Assembly: GCA_023256475.1 (NCBI GenBank)
Contig: JAGDXP010000024.1
Location: 24,070-88,069, forward strand
DNA length: 64,000 nt
DNA from: Thermoplasmata archaeon
Lineage (GTDB): Archaea > Thermoplasmatota > Thermoplasmata > Thermoplasmatales > GCA-001856825
Direction: 5' to 3'
Shown: piece after piece, positions 28,569 to 36,963 of the stretch
Layout of the letters: every line of letters begins with the position of its first letter
Position numbering within the stretch: the stretch's first letter is position 1
Program-made: the position numbers and the translations under genes
The notes under the pieces: model-generated
The model's input: the letters and a program-made list of their open reading frames with translations, nothing else
The model's database searches: none
What the model was told of the DNA's origin: nothing

Positions 28569-29051
28569 ATGGAGTTCATACCACTTATTATTCATAAAAA
28601 CGAGGATGATCCTAAAAAATGTACAGCCAGAAAACTGAAAAGGTTCGGTCTTGCCAAATTCATTCCTTTTATACCGAAGGATGTCCTTATTCTCTACCCA
28701 TCCTCCAAGATTCGTATATCCAGGGCGGACATTGCTTACAGAAACATACTAGCAATTGATGTCTCCTGGGAAAATATAAATAATTACAAATTCAATGATG
28801 AACAGACAAGGTCATTGCCATATCTCCTGGCTGCAAATCCAGTCAACTATGGGAAGCCATTTAAGCTTTCCACAGTAGAAGCACTTGCGGCTGCGTACTA
28901 TATTATGGGATTCAAGGATATTTCCATAAAGCTTTTGGAGAAATTCTCCTGGGGCTTGAATTTTATAAAATTGAACGAAAATCCTCTGGAAGATTACTCA
29001 AAGGCAAAGAATTCCGAAGAAATTTACATAATTGAAAGCCAGTACTTTTAA
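28569..29051 (+). CDS. tsr3: 16S/18S rRNA aminocarboxypropyltransferase Tsr3 (DUF367)
   Basis: Tsr3 transfers the aminocarboxypropyl group of SAM to a uridine of small-subunit rRNA. The sequence carries the family core: DDPKKCTARKLKRFGLAKF, LILYPSSKIRISRADI, IDVSWE, RSLPYLLAANPVNYGKP and KLSTVEALAAAYYIMGF, and a C-terminal FSWGLNFIKLN. Start chosen at ATG 28569 (MEFIPLIIHKNEDD) from family alignment by eye and the TATA position; ATG 28548 is possible. About 160 residues, normal for archaeal Tsr3. Confidence 0.9.
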   Translation: MEFIPLIIHKNEDDPKKCTARKLKRFGLAKFIPFIPKDVLILYPSSKIRISRADIAYRNILAIDVSWENINNYKFNDEQTRSLPYLLAANPVNYGKPFKLSTVEALAAAYYIMGFKDISIKLLEKFSWGLNFIKLNENPLEDYSKAKNSEEIYIIESQYF

Positions 29052-29064
29052 TATTTTCAAAAAA

Positions 29065-30414
29065 TCAACATTTCTCTATGCCTGATGTGTATTCTTTGAA
29101 GATTCCTATCAGTTTATCCCTGAATTCTTCTGGGATTGTATCCTCCGGACAAAAATCTTTGCAGAAATGGATTTTCTCCACATTGTCATCCCTTTTACCC
29201 AATTTCCCTTCTGAAACCTTGTACATAGCGTGCAACTTTTCGCTTTCATCTATCCTGTAAAGCCTGTTGCTATAATCTTCCATGAACCTATTAACATCAT
29301 CATCTCTGTATTTAATCAACCTCGGATCAATACCATTAGCTTCTAAGAAAAGCAATATGCCATTGCATTTAGAACACTTACCGCATGGCACTACCTCCCC
29401 ATTCTCATAATGGCAGCTGTGGCAAGACCTCTGTAACTTTAAAAGTTCAGGATACCTTTGGAAAAGTATTCTTTCCTCAACAAGTCCTGTAATATGCCTC
29501 ACTGCAGAAAAAAATCTCAGGTTCAGCCCAACCGATTGCATGTATTGAGTTAACATGTCATCGAAGTATTTCGTCTGATCAAGTATTCCATAAAAGTGTC
29601 TTATGCCATCCAGCGGTTCGAAGCTTCTTGGATCGTCAAATTCATCACCTTTCATAACATTTCCAATGGCATATTTTTCTATATATGGGAGTGAAGCGAA
29701 TATATAAACTGGAAATATGAAAAGCTGAATCGGATAAGTATCAGACCACATTTCCAGAGCTCCTTTTTTGAATATGGGCAATATTCTATTGACCTTTCTG
29801 TAGAATCGATCGATGTCACTCCAGATCCTCAGTGTCCTAGGGTCCCTTTCAGACATGTACCTGTAAGCGGGTATTGCGGTTTTCCAGTGAGAACCGGATT
29901 CGTTGAAATAGATTGGGTAAACCTCTGCACCAATTTCATTCATGAGACCATACGTGAGTAAGCTCTCCTTCCCCCCACTGGACATTATGGCTACATTATT
30001 CGATTCCGTACTGAATTTTGGCCATGGATTTCCCAGTTCATATACTAATTTGGGGATCCAGGAAGCCTCACTTATGCTGGCTCTCATTGGAATATATTCA
30101 TCTCTGAAAAACTCAGGGCGTTTTATAAGCTTATTTACATATATTTCTATGCTGTTTAGTCTCAAAACCTCCCTGAAAAATCCAAGATCTTCCTCCGTTA
30201 TGGGGAAATCAATTTTAATGGATTCTGTAAATAGAGAATAATTCACAATTGGCATTAGCGAAAGTATTTGCGCATACTTTCTCCTGATTTCACCTGTATA
30301 ATACTTGAAGTTGATTGTAAAAATCTGCCCATCAATATTGTAGATTGCCTTTATCCTATCCTTGTCAATTGAAGGTTCCTCAATCTCAATTTTATTTATT
30401 ACCTGTAAATTCAT
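29065..30414 (-). CDS. PP-loop ATPase with zinc-binding cysteine cluster (possibly MurL-related)
   Basis: A 449-residue protein with an N-type ATP pyrophosphatase motif SSGGKES (residues 145-151) and a Cys-rich site CHSCHYENGEVVPCGKCSKC around residues 333-352, reminiscent of the QueC zinc finger. Segments IYFNESGSHW, AIGNVMKGDEFDDP and LDQTKYFDDML loosely resemble MurL, the ATP-dependent UDP-MurNAc-peptide glutamate epimerase; this is a weak by-eye resemblance. It is the last gene of a three-gene minus-strand operon, overlapping the DUF1611 gene by 23 bases. An ATP-driven amide/epimerisation or thio-transfer reaction is possible; function is not established. Confidence 0.6.
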   Translation of the reverse strand: MNLQVINKIEIEEPSIDKDRIKAIYNIDGQIFTINFKYYTGEIRRKYAQILSLMPIVNYSLFTESIKIDFPITEEDLGFFREVLRLNSIEIYVNKLIKRPEFFRDEYIPMRASISEASWIPKLVYELGNPWPKFSTESNNVAIMSSGGKESLLTYGLMNEIGAEVYPIYFNESGSHWKTAIPAYRYMSERDPRTLRIWSDIDRFYRKVNRILPIFKKGALEMWSDTYPIQLFIFPVYIFASLPYIEKYAIGNVMKGDEFDDPRSFEPLDGIRHFYGILDQTKYFDDMLTQYMQSVGLNLRFFSAVRHITGLVEERILFQRYPELLKLQRSCHSCHYENGEVVPCGKCSKCNGILLFLEANGIDPRLIKYRDDDVNRFMEDYSNRLYRIDESEKLHAMYKVSEGKLGKRDDNVEKIHFCKDFCPEDTIPEEFRDKLIGIFKEYTSGIEKC

Positions 30415-31438
30415 AATGCTCTACTACATCAGCAAGTTTTTCAGGTTCCTGAAGTGGAAGTATAACGGGGACCTTGAATTTCTCTTCATATTCTTTTGCT
30501 ATTTCCTTTGCCTGGTCAACTGTGAGGTTCTCGGTGTTGAACGTAATTGCAATGACCTTCTTCTGTGATAGAAGTTCTAGGATCTTTATAACCCTTCCAA
30601 CCTCAGGCATTGGATAATCAGGAAAACCATCCAAGGTCTTCCTACCAGGTGCGTGCTGCAGTATTATTGCATCTGGCCTGCCTGCGGCAATGATTTCGAA
30701 ACTCCCTGGATAGGCTGGATGAACGACCGAACCTTGCCCTTCTAGTATTATGTACTCCGGTTTTTCCTCGTCCCATGCCTTTACTACTTCGTGCTCTATG
30801 TTTCCCGCAACAAAGTCGTTTATGCATGCATCTATTACAGCACAGTATTTGAAACCCTGCATCCATGCAGTTTGCCCGGTACCTATCATTTCTGCCTTTC
30901 TTCCCCTCCTATTGAGCTCTCTCCACAGTGTAACCGCAGTGGTCCTTTTACCGATGGCTGAATCTGTTCCAAGAACTGCAATTTTTTTAGATTTTACTTC
31001 CTCTATCCTTCCTGTGAAAGGTATCTTCCTATCCCTGAACATTTTCCTCACATCAATTATGGTTGCGCCTTTCTCAGCTGCCAGCTTTGAGAATTCGGGA
31101 TCATCGGAGATGAATTGGTGCAATCCACTAACTATACCTATGCCGTTTTCAAGTGCCTCCTTGACCACTTTTCTGTAGCTTTCAGGTAAGTAACCACCAT
31201 CTGTTGCGGCCCCGATTATAAGGAATTTTGGCTTGTAAACCATTGCTTCCTTCAATGTTGATACGATTGGAATCCCATTCTTTTTTCCAGTTAATACCTC
31301 TCCAGCGTCCTTCCCTGAGAATTGTGAATCTATTACTGCTTCAATTTTGTATCTGGATGTAAACCTCACCAGTCCATGGGCAGTCTTACCATAGGTACTT
31401 CCAAAAACTCCTTCTGCCAAAATTACAGCGCTATCCAT
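30392..31438 (-). CDS. DUF1611 family protein (DgcN-like)
   Basis: A 348-residue DUF1611 protein: N-terminal Rossmann-like part, then a P-loop-like VLGTDSAIGKRTTAVTL (from about residue 155) and LEGQGSVVHPAYPGSFEII. A bacterial member, DgcN, is reported to N-acetylate D-glutamate in a D-glutamate degradation pathway; other members lack assigned functions. Position: middle of the operon, abutting the upstream PLP-enzyme gene (no gap) and overlapping the downstream PP-loop gene. The usual bacterial partner DgcA (enolase-superfamily racemase) is not present here. Confidence 0.75.
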   Translation of the reverse strand: MDSAVILAEGVFGSTYGKTAHGLVRFTSRYKIEAVIDSQFSGKDAGEVLTGKKNGIPIVSTLKEAMVYKPKFLIIGAATDGGYLPESYRKVVKEALENGIGIVSGLHQFISDDPEFSKLAAEKGATIIDVRKMFRDRKIPFTGRIEEVKSKKIAVLGTDSAIGKRTTAVTLWRELNRRGRKAEMIGTGQTAWMQGFKYCAVIDACINDFVAGNIEHEVVKAWDEEKPEYIILEGQGSVVHPAYPGSFEIIAAGRPDAIILQHAPGRKTLDGFPDYPMPEVGRVIKILELLSQKKVIAITFNTENLTVDQAKEIAKEYEEKFKVPVILPLQEPEKLADVVEHYEFTGNK

Positions 31439-32383
31439 TCATGATCTTCCTGTTATGACCGCAACATAAAGGTTCTCTTCTGGATACTTTACAACCTTTC
31501 TTATAGCTTCTAGAGGCGCAGTGCTGGCTGGGAGTACATTTAGCCCTAGTTCCTTCTTTAGGAGCTTCCTGTAGAATATCATCCTGCTGTCACTCACATA
31601 TTCAGCATACCCATTGGTCCTTCTTATGGCATCCAATGCCATTTCTCCATCGTATGCATGGTAGGCTATTAGGGGTTCATTGAGGGATGATTCCCTCAAG
31701 GAACTTGGGTTTAAGTCCATCAATTTTGTGTTTTCCTTGAAAGCCTTAACCACAGGATTTCCGCCGGCGGTACTTGCCCCTAGAATCCTTGGAATCTTGT
31801 CAATAAGGCCAGCAGCCCTTAAGTTCTTGAAACCAGTATACACTCCCACAAGAGTAGTACCGTTTCCTACCGGCACTGCTACCGCATCTGGAGCCCTTCC
31901 AAATTGCTGGTATATCTCATATGCTATGTTTGCATATGCCTCATAGCTTATCTCTGTTGTAGAATTGCCAGGGTTCGCATCATACCAGCCGTTCTCCATG
32001 GCATAATCCCTGCTGAGCTCCACTGCCTCTTCATAGGCACCTGGTACTTCATTGAGTAGAGCACCATTGTGTTTTATAGCGGATATTTTTGGAGTATGGT
32101 ATCTCTCCGGAACATAAACCTGAGCTTTTACGCCAAAAAGCCTTGCATAGTAACTCAATGAAACCCCGTAATTTCCGCATGTCCCAACAGTGACCGTGTC
32201 GAACCCCTTCTCAACTGCGTACTTAACATGCCTGTAGGCAGCCCTGTCTTTATGGGTACCCGATGGATTTACACCTTCGAATTTCAGAAAGATCCTTTTG
32301 AAGGAGAAAAGCTGCTCTAATGATTTGGCACGAAATACTGGCGTGCCGCCAGGGTCAGAATCTTCAGACGTTTCTTCCATCAA
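31439..32383 (-). CDS. PLP-dependent threonine-synthase-like enzyme
   Basis: A fold-type II PLP enzyme of 314 aa. The PLP lysine is in NPSGTHKDRAAY (Lys45), the phosphate loop in VGTCGNYGVSLS, and a later VPVGNGTTLVG is present. It is shorter than true threonine synthase and begins directly with the substrate loop, so it may be a specialised lyase or synthase. First gene of the operon with DUF1611 and the PP-loop protein; divergent from the winged-helix regulator at 32446, which may control it. Confidence 0.75.
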   Translation of the reverse strand: MMEETSEDSDPGGTPVFRAKSLEQLFSFKRIFLKFEGVNPSGTHKDRAAYRHVKYAVEKGFDTVTVGTCGNYGVSLSYYARLFGVKAQVYVPERYHTPKISAIKHNGALLNEVPGAYEEAVELSRDYAMENGWYDANPGNSTTEISYEAYANIAYEIYQQFGRAPDAVAVPVGNGTTLVGVYTGFKNLRAAGLIDKIPRILGASTAGGNPVVKAFKENTKLMDLNPSSLRESSLNEPLIAYHAYDGEMALDAIRRTNGYAEYVSDSRMIFYRKLLKKELGLNVLPASTAPLEAIRKVVKYPEENLYVAVITGRS

Positions 32384-32445
32384 TCTTATAGCATCCTCCT
32401 TAGAGGCTAGAAATAAAGTAAGTAATTCTATAAAAATTTTTTTAA

Positions 32446-32949
32446 ATGGCGGAGCTACTTTTTAATCATCTTGGGAAAAAATTAAACACAAATATTTATT
32501 CGGTAAATGAAGTTAAGATGTTTGAAATACACATAAGGTACAAAAGTCCCCCTAATTCTGAGGACCTGGACCTGATACTTTCGGAGTTCCTGTTGGACAT
32601 AGGATACATAAATGAGAGGGAAACCATGGATATGGAGAGCATAAAGAAGAGCATCCCATACAGACTTTTTAAGGAGGTATTCTTGCTGAGACCAGAGAAA
32701 AAATGGCTAGTTGATGAGATGCTGGTCTACCTCAACACTACAAAACCCACTTTATATAGGTACCTTAACAGGCTCAAAGCACTGGATTTATTGCAGGAGG
32801 AACTCACAGGCAAGGAAAAGAGCTATTCATTGAGGTACAATTCCCTTTCTGCAGCTTGGATGTTTGTGGAGAATAACGTTAAAATGGCAATGGATAATTA
32901 TAGGAAAACCATAGGGCTGATAGAAAAATTAGCAGGTGAAAAGAAATGA
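32446..32949 (+). CDS. Winged-helix DNA-binding protein
   Basis: A 167-residue protein whose middle part (KKWLVDEMLVYLNTTKPTLYR, then LNRLKALDLLQEEL) is a clear winged helix, with a C-terminal dimer-like helix. The N-terminal 80 residues are not recognised. Start at ATG 32446 is uncertain: a TATA-like CTATAAAA at 32428-32435 would start transcription near 32455, favouring the ATG at 32518. Divergent from the PLP/DUF1611 operon and coupled by ATGA overlap to a small beta-rich protein, so local regulation is plausible. Confidence 0.65.
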   Translation: MAELLFNHLGKKLNTNIYSVNEVKMFEIHIRYKSPPNSEDLDLILSEFLLDIGYINERETMDMESIKKSIPYRLFKEVFLLRPEKKWLVDEMLVYLNTTKPTLYRYLNRLKALDLLQEELTGKEKSYSLRYNSLSAAWMFVENNVKMAMDNYRKTIGLIEKLAGEKK

Positions 32950-33203
32950 TAACTCATTTAACTAAGGGAAGTAGATATAGGATAGTGTCGGCATCTAGCA
33001 CCGATGAAAACTTCATTACTGAAGGTGTCCTGGAAGGTTTTATATCCATGGGAGAAGAACCGGCGCTTCTGATAAAAATGGAAAAGGATGGTACAGAGCA
33101 CATGAGGATTATACCTGTAAATGCCATATTGATGATTGACGTAATACAGCACGTGGATGAAGAAAAGTCCACATCAAAGGAGGACACCTATTATATAAGT
33201 TGA
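32946..33203 (+). CDS. Small beta-rich conserved protein
   Basis: An 85-residue protein with alternating hydrophobic strands (RYRIVSASSTDENFITEGVL, then ALLIKMEKDGTEHMRIIPV) that could form an Sm-like or SH3-like barrel, ending in a charged tail. No catalytic residues are seen. It overlaps the winged-helix gene by four bases, so the two products are probably made together. Convergent with thpR (13-base overlap). Confidence 0.55.
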   Translation: MITHLTKGSRYRIVSASSTDENFITEGVLEGFISMGEEPALLIKMEKDGTEHMRIIPVNAILMIDVIQHVDEEKSTSKEDTYYIS

Positions 33204-33700
33204 TAGTCCTCTATAACTCTGTATATAGGCCCGTCCGGAGTTAATTTTGATTCATAGAGGCTGAACTTTGTTACCTCTATGGTTCCGAAATTCACTCCTT
33301 TGTATTCTTCTATGATATTTGAAAGGTCTGCAGGCTCTCTCAACCTCATAATCGTTAAATGAGGCTGAAAAGGATGATCCAGTTTTATACTTCTGGTAGC
33401 ATCGTGTACCATCTTGGCAAGTTCTTCCAAGTGACCATTTGAGTATCCCTTAATGAATAGGACCCTAGCTTTTTTTGAGTTTGGAAACGCATCCAGTTCT
33501 TGTAGAGCAAGACTGAACTTACTATAATTAATACCTCTCAGATTATCCTGAACTTCCTTAGAGGATTTTAACTCTCCAATAAATTTTAATGTGATGTGGA
33601 AGTTCTCTGCCTTCACCTTCTTCCCTTTTATCTGTAAATTCTCAATTAGTTCCATGATTTTAGGAGTTTCGGGAATTGGTATCCCTATGAAAAGCCTCAC
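33191..33700 (-). CDS. thpR: RNA 2',3'-cyclic phosphodiesterase ThpR (2'-5' RNA ligase family)
   Basis: A 2H-phosphoesterase with both His-x-Thr motifs: AENFHITLKFIGEL and FQPHLTIMRL. It hydrolyses 2',3'-cyclic phosphates or acts as a 2'-5' RNA ligase in vitro. I place the start at the GTG at 33700, giving VRLFIGIPIPETP, the usual family opening; a TTG at 33724 would add eight residues. Length near 170 aa is normal. Divergent from gcvH. Confidence 0.88.
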   Translation of the reverse strand: MRLFIGIPIPETPKIMELIENLQIKGKKVKAENFHITLKFIGELKSSKEVQDNLRGINYSKFSLALQELDAFPNSKKARVLFIKGYSNGHLEELAKMVHDATRSIKLDHPFQPHLTIMRLREPADLSNIIEEYKGVNFGTIEVTKFSLYESKLTPDGPIYRVIEDYQLI

Positions 33701-33756
33701 AACCAAGTTATATAATTTCCCCAAAAAATTTTTTTCTTAATAAAACATAAACACTC

Positions 33757-34137
33757 ATGGTCCTCGTAAAAGATGGCCTATATTATACGAAAACGCACGA
33801 GTGGGTAAAGCTAGACGGAGATATTGCCACTGTTGGTCTAACTGACTTTGCGCAGGAACAGCTGACTGACATAGTATATGTGGATCTCCCAAAGGTCGGG
33901 GCAATGCTTAAGGCTGGAGAAACTGCAGGAACGGTTGAGAGCGTTAAATCTGCAGAGGATTATTATTCCCCTTTGACTGGGAAGGTCATGGAAGTTAACA
34001 AGGAATTGGAGAAAACCCCTGAATTGATAAACAAGGATCCTTACGGGGCTTGGATTTTTAAATTGAAAGTTTCAAATCCCTCTGAAGTAAGTTCATTGCT
34101 TAGCAAAACAGATTACGAGAAGATTCTCAAGAAATGA
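33757..34137 (+). CDS. gcvH: Glycine cleavage system H protein
   Basis: The lipoyl carrier of the glycine cleavage system; shuttles the aminomethyl group between the P, T and L proteins. The 126-residue sequence carries LYYTKTHEWVKLDGDIATVG, the lipoylation lysine in TVESVKSAEDYYSPLTG, and the end of the hammerhead fold. P and T proteins are not in the window. It is translationally coupled to rlmE (four-base overlap). Confidence 0.95.
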   Translation: MVLVKDGLYYTKTHEWVKLDGDIATVGLTDFAQEQLTDIVYVDLPKVGAMLKAGETAGTVESVKSAEDYYSPLTGKVMEVNKELEKTPELINKDPYGAWIFKLKVSNPSEVSSLLSKTDYEKILKK

Positions 34138-34733
34138 GCTGGGTAAGGGAAAGGAGAAGGGAGAAATACTACAGATTAGCGAAAGAGGAGGGATATAGAA
34201 GTAGAGCTTCATATAAGCTCATTCAAATTAATGAAAAATTCAATATCATAAGGGATGGAATTAATATATTGGACCTTGGTTCCTCCCCTGGTGGATGGAG
34301 CCAGGTAATTTCTGAATTAAATACTCACGGTAAGAATTTTGCAGTTGATATAATACCCATGGAGAAGATAGAGAATGTAAACTTCATCAGGAAGGATATA
34401 ATGGCAGACGACTTCCCTGATTTCATCCTTTCAAAGGCTGGGGGGAAGTTCAATCTTATTCTGTCTGATATTTTAATGAAAGCTTCGGGGGACAGCAATA
34501 GAGATCATGCCAATTCGTATTTCATCGCGAAGAGGGTTTTCGACATAGCTTTAAAGCTTTTGGAAAAAAATGGACACGTAGTTGTTAAAATGCTACAAGG
34601 AGATTTAACACAGCAACTGATCAAGGAATATTCCAAGTATTTCAGAGAGATTAAGATAACCAAACCACCTGCATCATCACCTAGATCATCTGAAATTTAT
34701 ATTCTGGCATTTGGTTTTTCAGGTAGCCAATAA
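34134..34733 (+). CDS. rlmE: 23S rRNA 2'-O-methyltransferase RlmE/FtsJ family
   Basis: FtsJ-fold SAM methyltransferase (199 aa). Motif I is ILDLGSSPGGWSQVI; the K-D-K-E tetrad is visible as Lys in GYRSRASYKLIQI, Asp in LILSDILMKASGD, Lys in GHVVVKMLQGD, and Glu in SSEIYILAFGF. It methylates a ribose of large-subunit rRNA; archaeal members may act on rRNA or tRNA. It starts within the gcvH stop and its 3' end overlaps the convergent TraB-like gene by 53 bases. Confidence 0.9.
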   Translation: MSWVRERRREKYYRLAKEEGYRSRASYKLIQINEKFNIIRDGINILDLGSSPGGWSQVISELNTHGKNFAVDIIPMEKIENVNFIRKDIMADDFPDFILSKAGGKFNLILSDILMKASGDSNRDHANSYFIAKRVFDIALKLLEKNGHVVVKMLQGDLTQQLIKEYSKYFREIKITKPPASSPRSSEIYILAFGFSGSQ

Positions 34734-35316
34734 CTCCACTTAAGCGTTCTATCTCAATAATCGCCAGTATCTTATTAGATTGTGATGATGCAATTTGATT
34801 GGCCATGAATTTCTCCCTTTCATTTTCTAGCTTTCTATAACCGCCTTTTGATATTTCCTTATCCCATTCAAGGCTTGTTTTTTCTGGGTTATCAATGCTC
34901 CATTTTCTTCTCATTAATCTGTTCTTCTTGAGGCTTAATAGAATAAGGTCTTTTATATCAATGAATTTAACGTATAGATCTTCATAATCCCCCTCGGGAA
35001 TATCAATACCCCTTATTTTTAAACCCTTTGCATCCGCCAGTTTCACAGCCCTTACATATGCTTCCGGAGGAACACAGGTTTCACCAAAATTCCTCATGAG
35101 CTGTTCATACATTATTTCCAGATCATCGAGACTTATTTCGAAAGGGGCTTTTAGGAATTCCCTCAACCCCTGGATATCCTCATTGGTTGTTGAAAGCAAT
35201 ATCTCATCGAAATTATTATTTTCTATTACTTTTTCCACTAAATCTCCATAAGACTTGAGTGCCTTTACTATACCAACAATTGTAATATCTCTCTGGCCTG
35301 AAATTGAGACTATCAA
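34681..35316 (-). CDS. TraB/Tiki-superfamily-like protein
   Basis: A 211-residue protein whose parts MYEQLMRNFGETCVPPEAYV, KIRGIDIPEGDYEDLYVKF and ENEREKFMANQIASSQSNK resemble the TraB/PrgY group. The later motif that normally holds a His (GxxH) instead reads IEIERLSG, so the usual metal ligand seems lost. Function is unknown; TraB members have been linked to pheromone or membrane processes. It overlaps the COG1395-type regulator by four bases, in one operon, and the convergent rlmE by 53 bases. Confidence 0.5.
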   Translation of the reverse strand: MIVSISGQRDITIVGIVKALKSYGDLVEKVIENNNFDEILLSTTNEDIQGLREFLKAPFEISLDDLEIMYEQLMRNFGETCVPPEAYVRAVKLADAKGLKIRGIDIPEGDYEDLYVKFIDIKDLILLSLKKNRLMRRKWSIDNPEKTSLEWDKEISKGGYRKLENEREKFMANQIASSQSNKILAIIEIERLSGVIGYLKNQMPEYKFQMI

Positions 35317-36263
35317 TCTTCCTTTCTCTCCTCGATCAGGTATTTGATTTCACTCCTGTTATTTATATTTCTTATTTCCTGTAGGGTAATTATGGGAACG
35401 TCTGCACGTTTAAACTTGTCTTTTTCTCTGACTATTAAGAACCCTTCCCTATTTACTAATTCTGACATTTCTCTTAGGAATTCTATCTTTCTTTTGAAAT
35501 TCTCGTCCTCCAGTTCAAGGCCACTCAGAAAAGACTGCATTTCTTCTCTTATGACCATATTTATCATGGATTTTCTGTAAGAATAAACATCAAATCCCTT
35601 GCTTTCAAGCAATGAGCTAACTATCCTTTCGAACTCTTTCATTTTCTTGAAATTAGGCTTGGCATCACCGAGAGTTGATTTCATAAGGATTGATGTGGCT
35701 TTTATCAACTCAGTATTGAGATATTCCTCAAGTTTAAGGGCGATTTCCAAGGACATAGACATTCCATTTTCATAAAGCAATATTGTCCTTCTTGAGGTAT
35801 TTGTGATTGAAGCAAGATCACCTAGTGAAATGTTTCTCTCCTCCCTTAGTTTTTTGAGCTTCTCGCCATCTATGTCCACATAAAATCCTCCTGGTCCTGC
35901 TCTTACCAATGGTCTCTCTTCATATTTTATGAAATCTATGAAGGACCTGGGTGATAAGACCGGTATAGAGTATCTAGTGTATAAAACTCCATCCTCAATT
36001 TTCTCGTTTCTGTTTATTACTCCAACTATAACCGGATATGCATCTATGTTCTTTGCAAAAGATGCCAGAGAGGCGGCCGCATCCTCATTCATTAATGATA
36101 CATTGTAAGCTATTTTTACCACCAGAAGTTCGTCTCTCTTCAGTATCAGGTCAAAAGTATAGGAGGAATCCTGATCTGCGCATAGTACATAATAACCGGA
36201 TCCCCTTGCAACATTTATAATACTGTTAAGAATGTGTTCATACCTGTCGAAATTTTTCTCCAT
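35313..36263 (-). CDS. HTH-type regulator of the archaeal MTH967/COG1395 family
   Basis: A 316-residue protein with an N-terminal restriction-endonuclease-like alpha/beta part (residues 1-120, including LILKRDELLVVKIAYNV) and a central Cro-type helix-turn-helix: EKLKKLREERNISLGDLASI followed by TNTSRRTILLYENG. Family members are archaea-specific putative regulators whose targets are unknown. First gene of a two-gene operon with the TraB-like protein. Confidence 0.8.
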   Translation of the reverse strand: MEKNFDRYEHILNSIINVARGSGYYVLCADQDSSYTFDLILKRDELLVVKIAYNVSLMNEDAAASLASFAKNIDAYPVIVGVINRNEKIEDGVLYTRYSIPVLSPRSFIDFIKYEERPLVRAGPGGFYVDIDGEKLKKLREERNISLGDLASITNTSRRTILLYENGMSMSLEIALKLEEYLNTELIKATSILMKSTLGDAKPNFKKMKEFERIVSSLLESKGFDVYSYRKSMINMVIREEMQSFLSGLELEDENFKRKIEFLREMSELVNREGFLIVREKDKFKRADVPIITLQEIRNINNRSEIKYLIEERKED

Positions 36264-36523
36264 ATTATTTGAGCTGATAATAAATATTTAAATAAGAGTT
36301 TTGCGCTTATTCTGGGTGATAGATTTTTATACCTCATTTTAAATAATCTAATAATAATTTAATTTATTCAATTTCCTTAGTTGTAATTTTATTTTAAATA
36401 AAATGGAGCAGATTTTAGATTTGATTCTAACGCTATATTTTTTAATTTGCATTCAAAAGCACCTATTTTCTCAATATGAGATAAGGATAAGAAGATCGAA
36501 ACGATTCATCCAGAATATAAAGA

Positions 36524-36547
36524 AATAGTTAAGTAAAATTAACTATT
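36524..36547. promoter_or_regulatory. Perfect 9-base inverted repeat, candidate operator for the DUF302-AhpD operon
   Basis: AATAGTTAA - GTAAAA - TTAACTATT (9-base arms, 6-base spacer) ends 10 bases before the DUF302 ATG at 36557. A TATA-like AATATAAA at 36514-36521 lies just upstream, so the repeat covers the likely transcription start, the usual place for an archaeal repressor. Confidence 0.5.
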
Positions 36548-36556
36548 GCTAAAATA

Positions 36557-36958
36557 ATGGATTTCTTTAAGGAATGGCAATTCATGGAAGAACCAGAGGA
36601 ATTAGAATTCAAACTGATTGAAAAGTTAAAAGGAAGTGGATATTTTGTAGTTGCTGAAATAGATGTTCAAAACATAATTAGAAAAAATTTCAACAGAGAT
36701 ATTGGATACTTCAGGATTCTCGAAGTTTGTAAGCCATTGGCCGCTTTGGAACTTATTGGCACGGATAAGCTATCTGGATTATTTGTCCCTTGCAAAGTTA
36801 ACATCTTTGAAAATGGAAAATCATCCATCTTGAGGATTATACTGTTGGATGAAGTTACCAAGAATTATATTGCAAACCAATACGAAATTTTCAATAAATT
36901 CCAGCATGAATTGATTGAGATAATCGATAATTTTCATCAGGCTCAACAGGGGAGGTGA
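36557..36958 (+). CDS. DUF302 protein
   Basis: A 133-residue protein with the DUF302 signature: LKGSGYFVVAEIDVQNIIRK, then FRILEVCKPLAALELIGTD and LFVPCKVNIFENG. DUF302 proteins are small beta-alpha-beta proteins often linked to redox or sulfur stress; two Cys at equivalent places (VCKP and PCKV) are kept. Behind a TATA box and inverted-repeat operator. Its stop overlaps the Shine-Dalgarno sequence of the AhpD-like gene, five bases downstream. Confidence 0.75.
   Translation: MDFFKEWQFMEEPEELEFKLIEKLKGSGYFVVAEIDVQNIIRKNFNRDIGYFRILEVCKPLAALELIGTDKLSGLFVPCKVNIFENGKSSILRIILLDEVTKNYIANQYEIFNKFQHELIEIIDNFHQAQQGR
36949..36957 (+). promoter_or_regulatory. Strong Shine-Dalgarno site of the AhpD-like gene
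   Basis: GGGGAGGTGA runs into the DUF302 stop codon and lies about 8 bases before the ATG at 36964. It pairs extensively with the archaeal 16S 3' end; most starts in this window have no such site, so the second gene of the pair is expected to be translated strongly. Confidence 0.6.
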
Positions 36959-36963
36959 TATAA

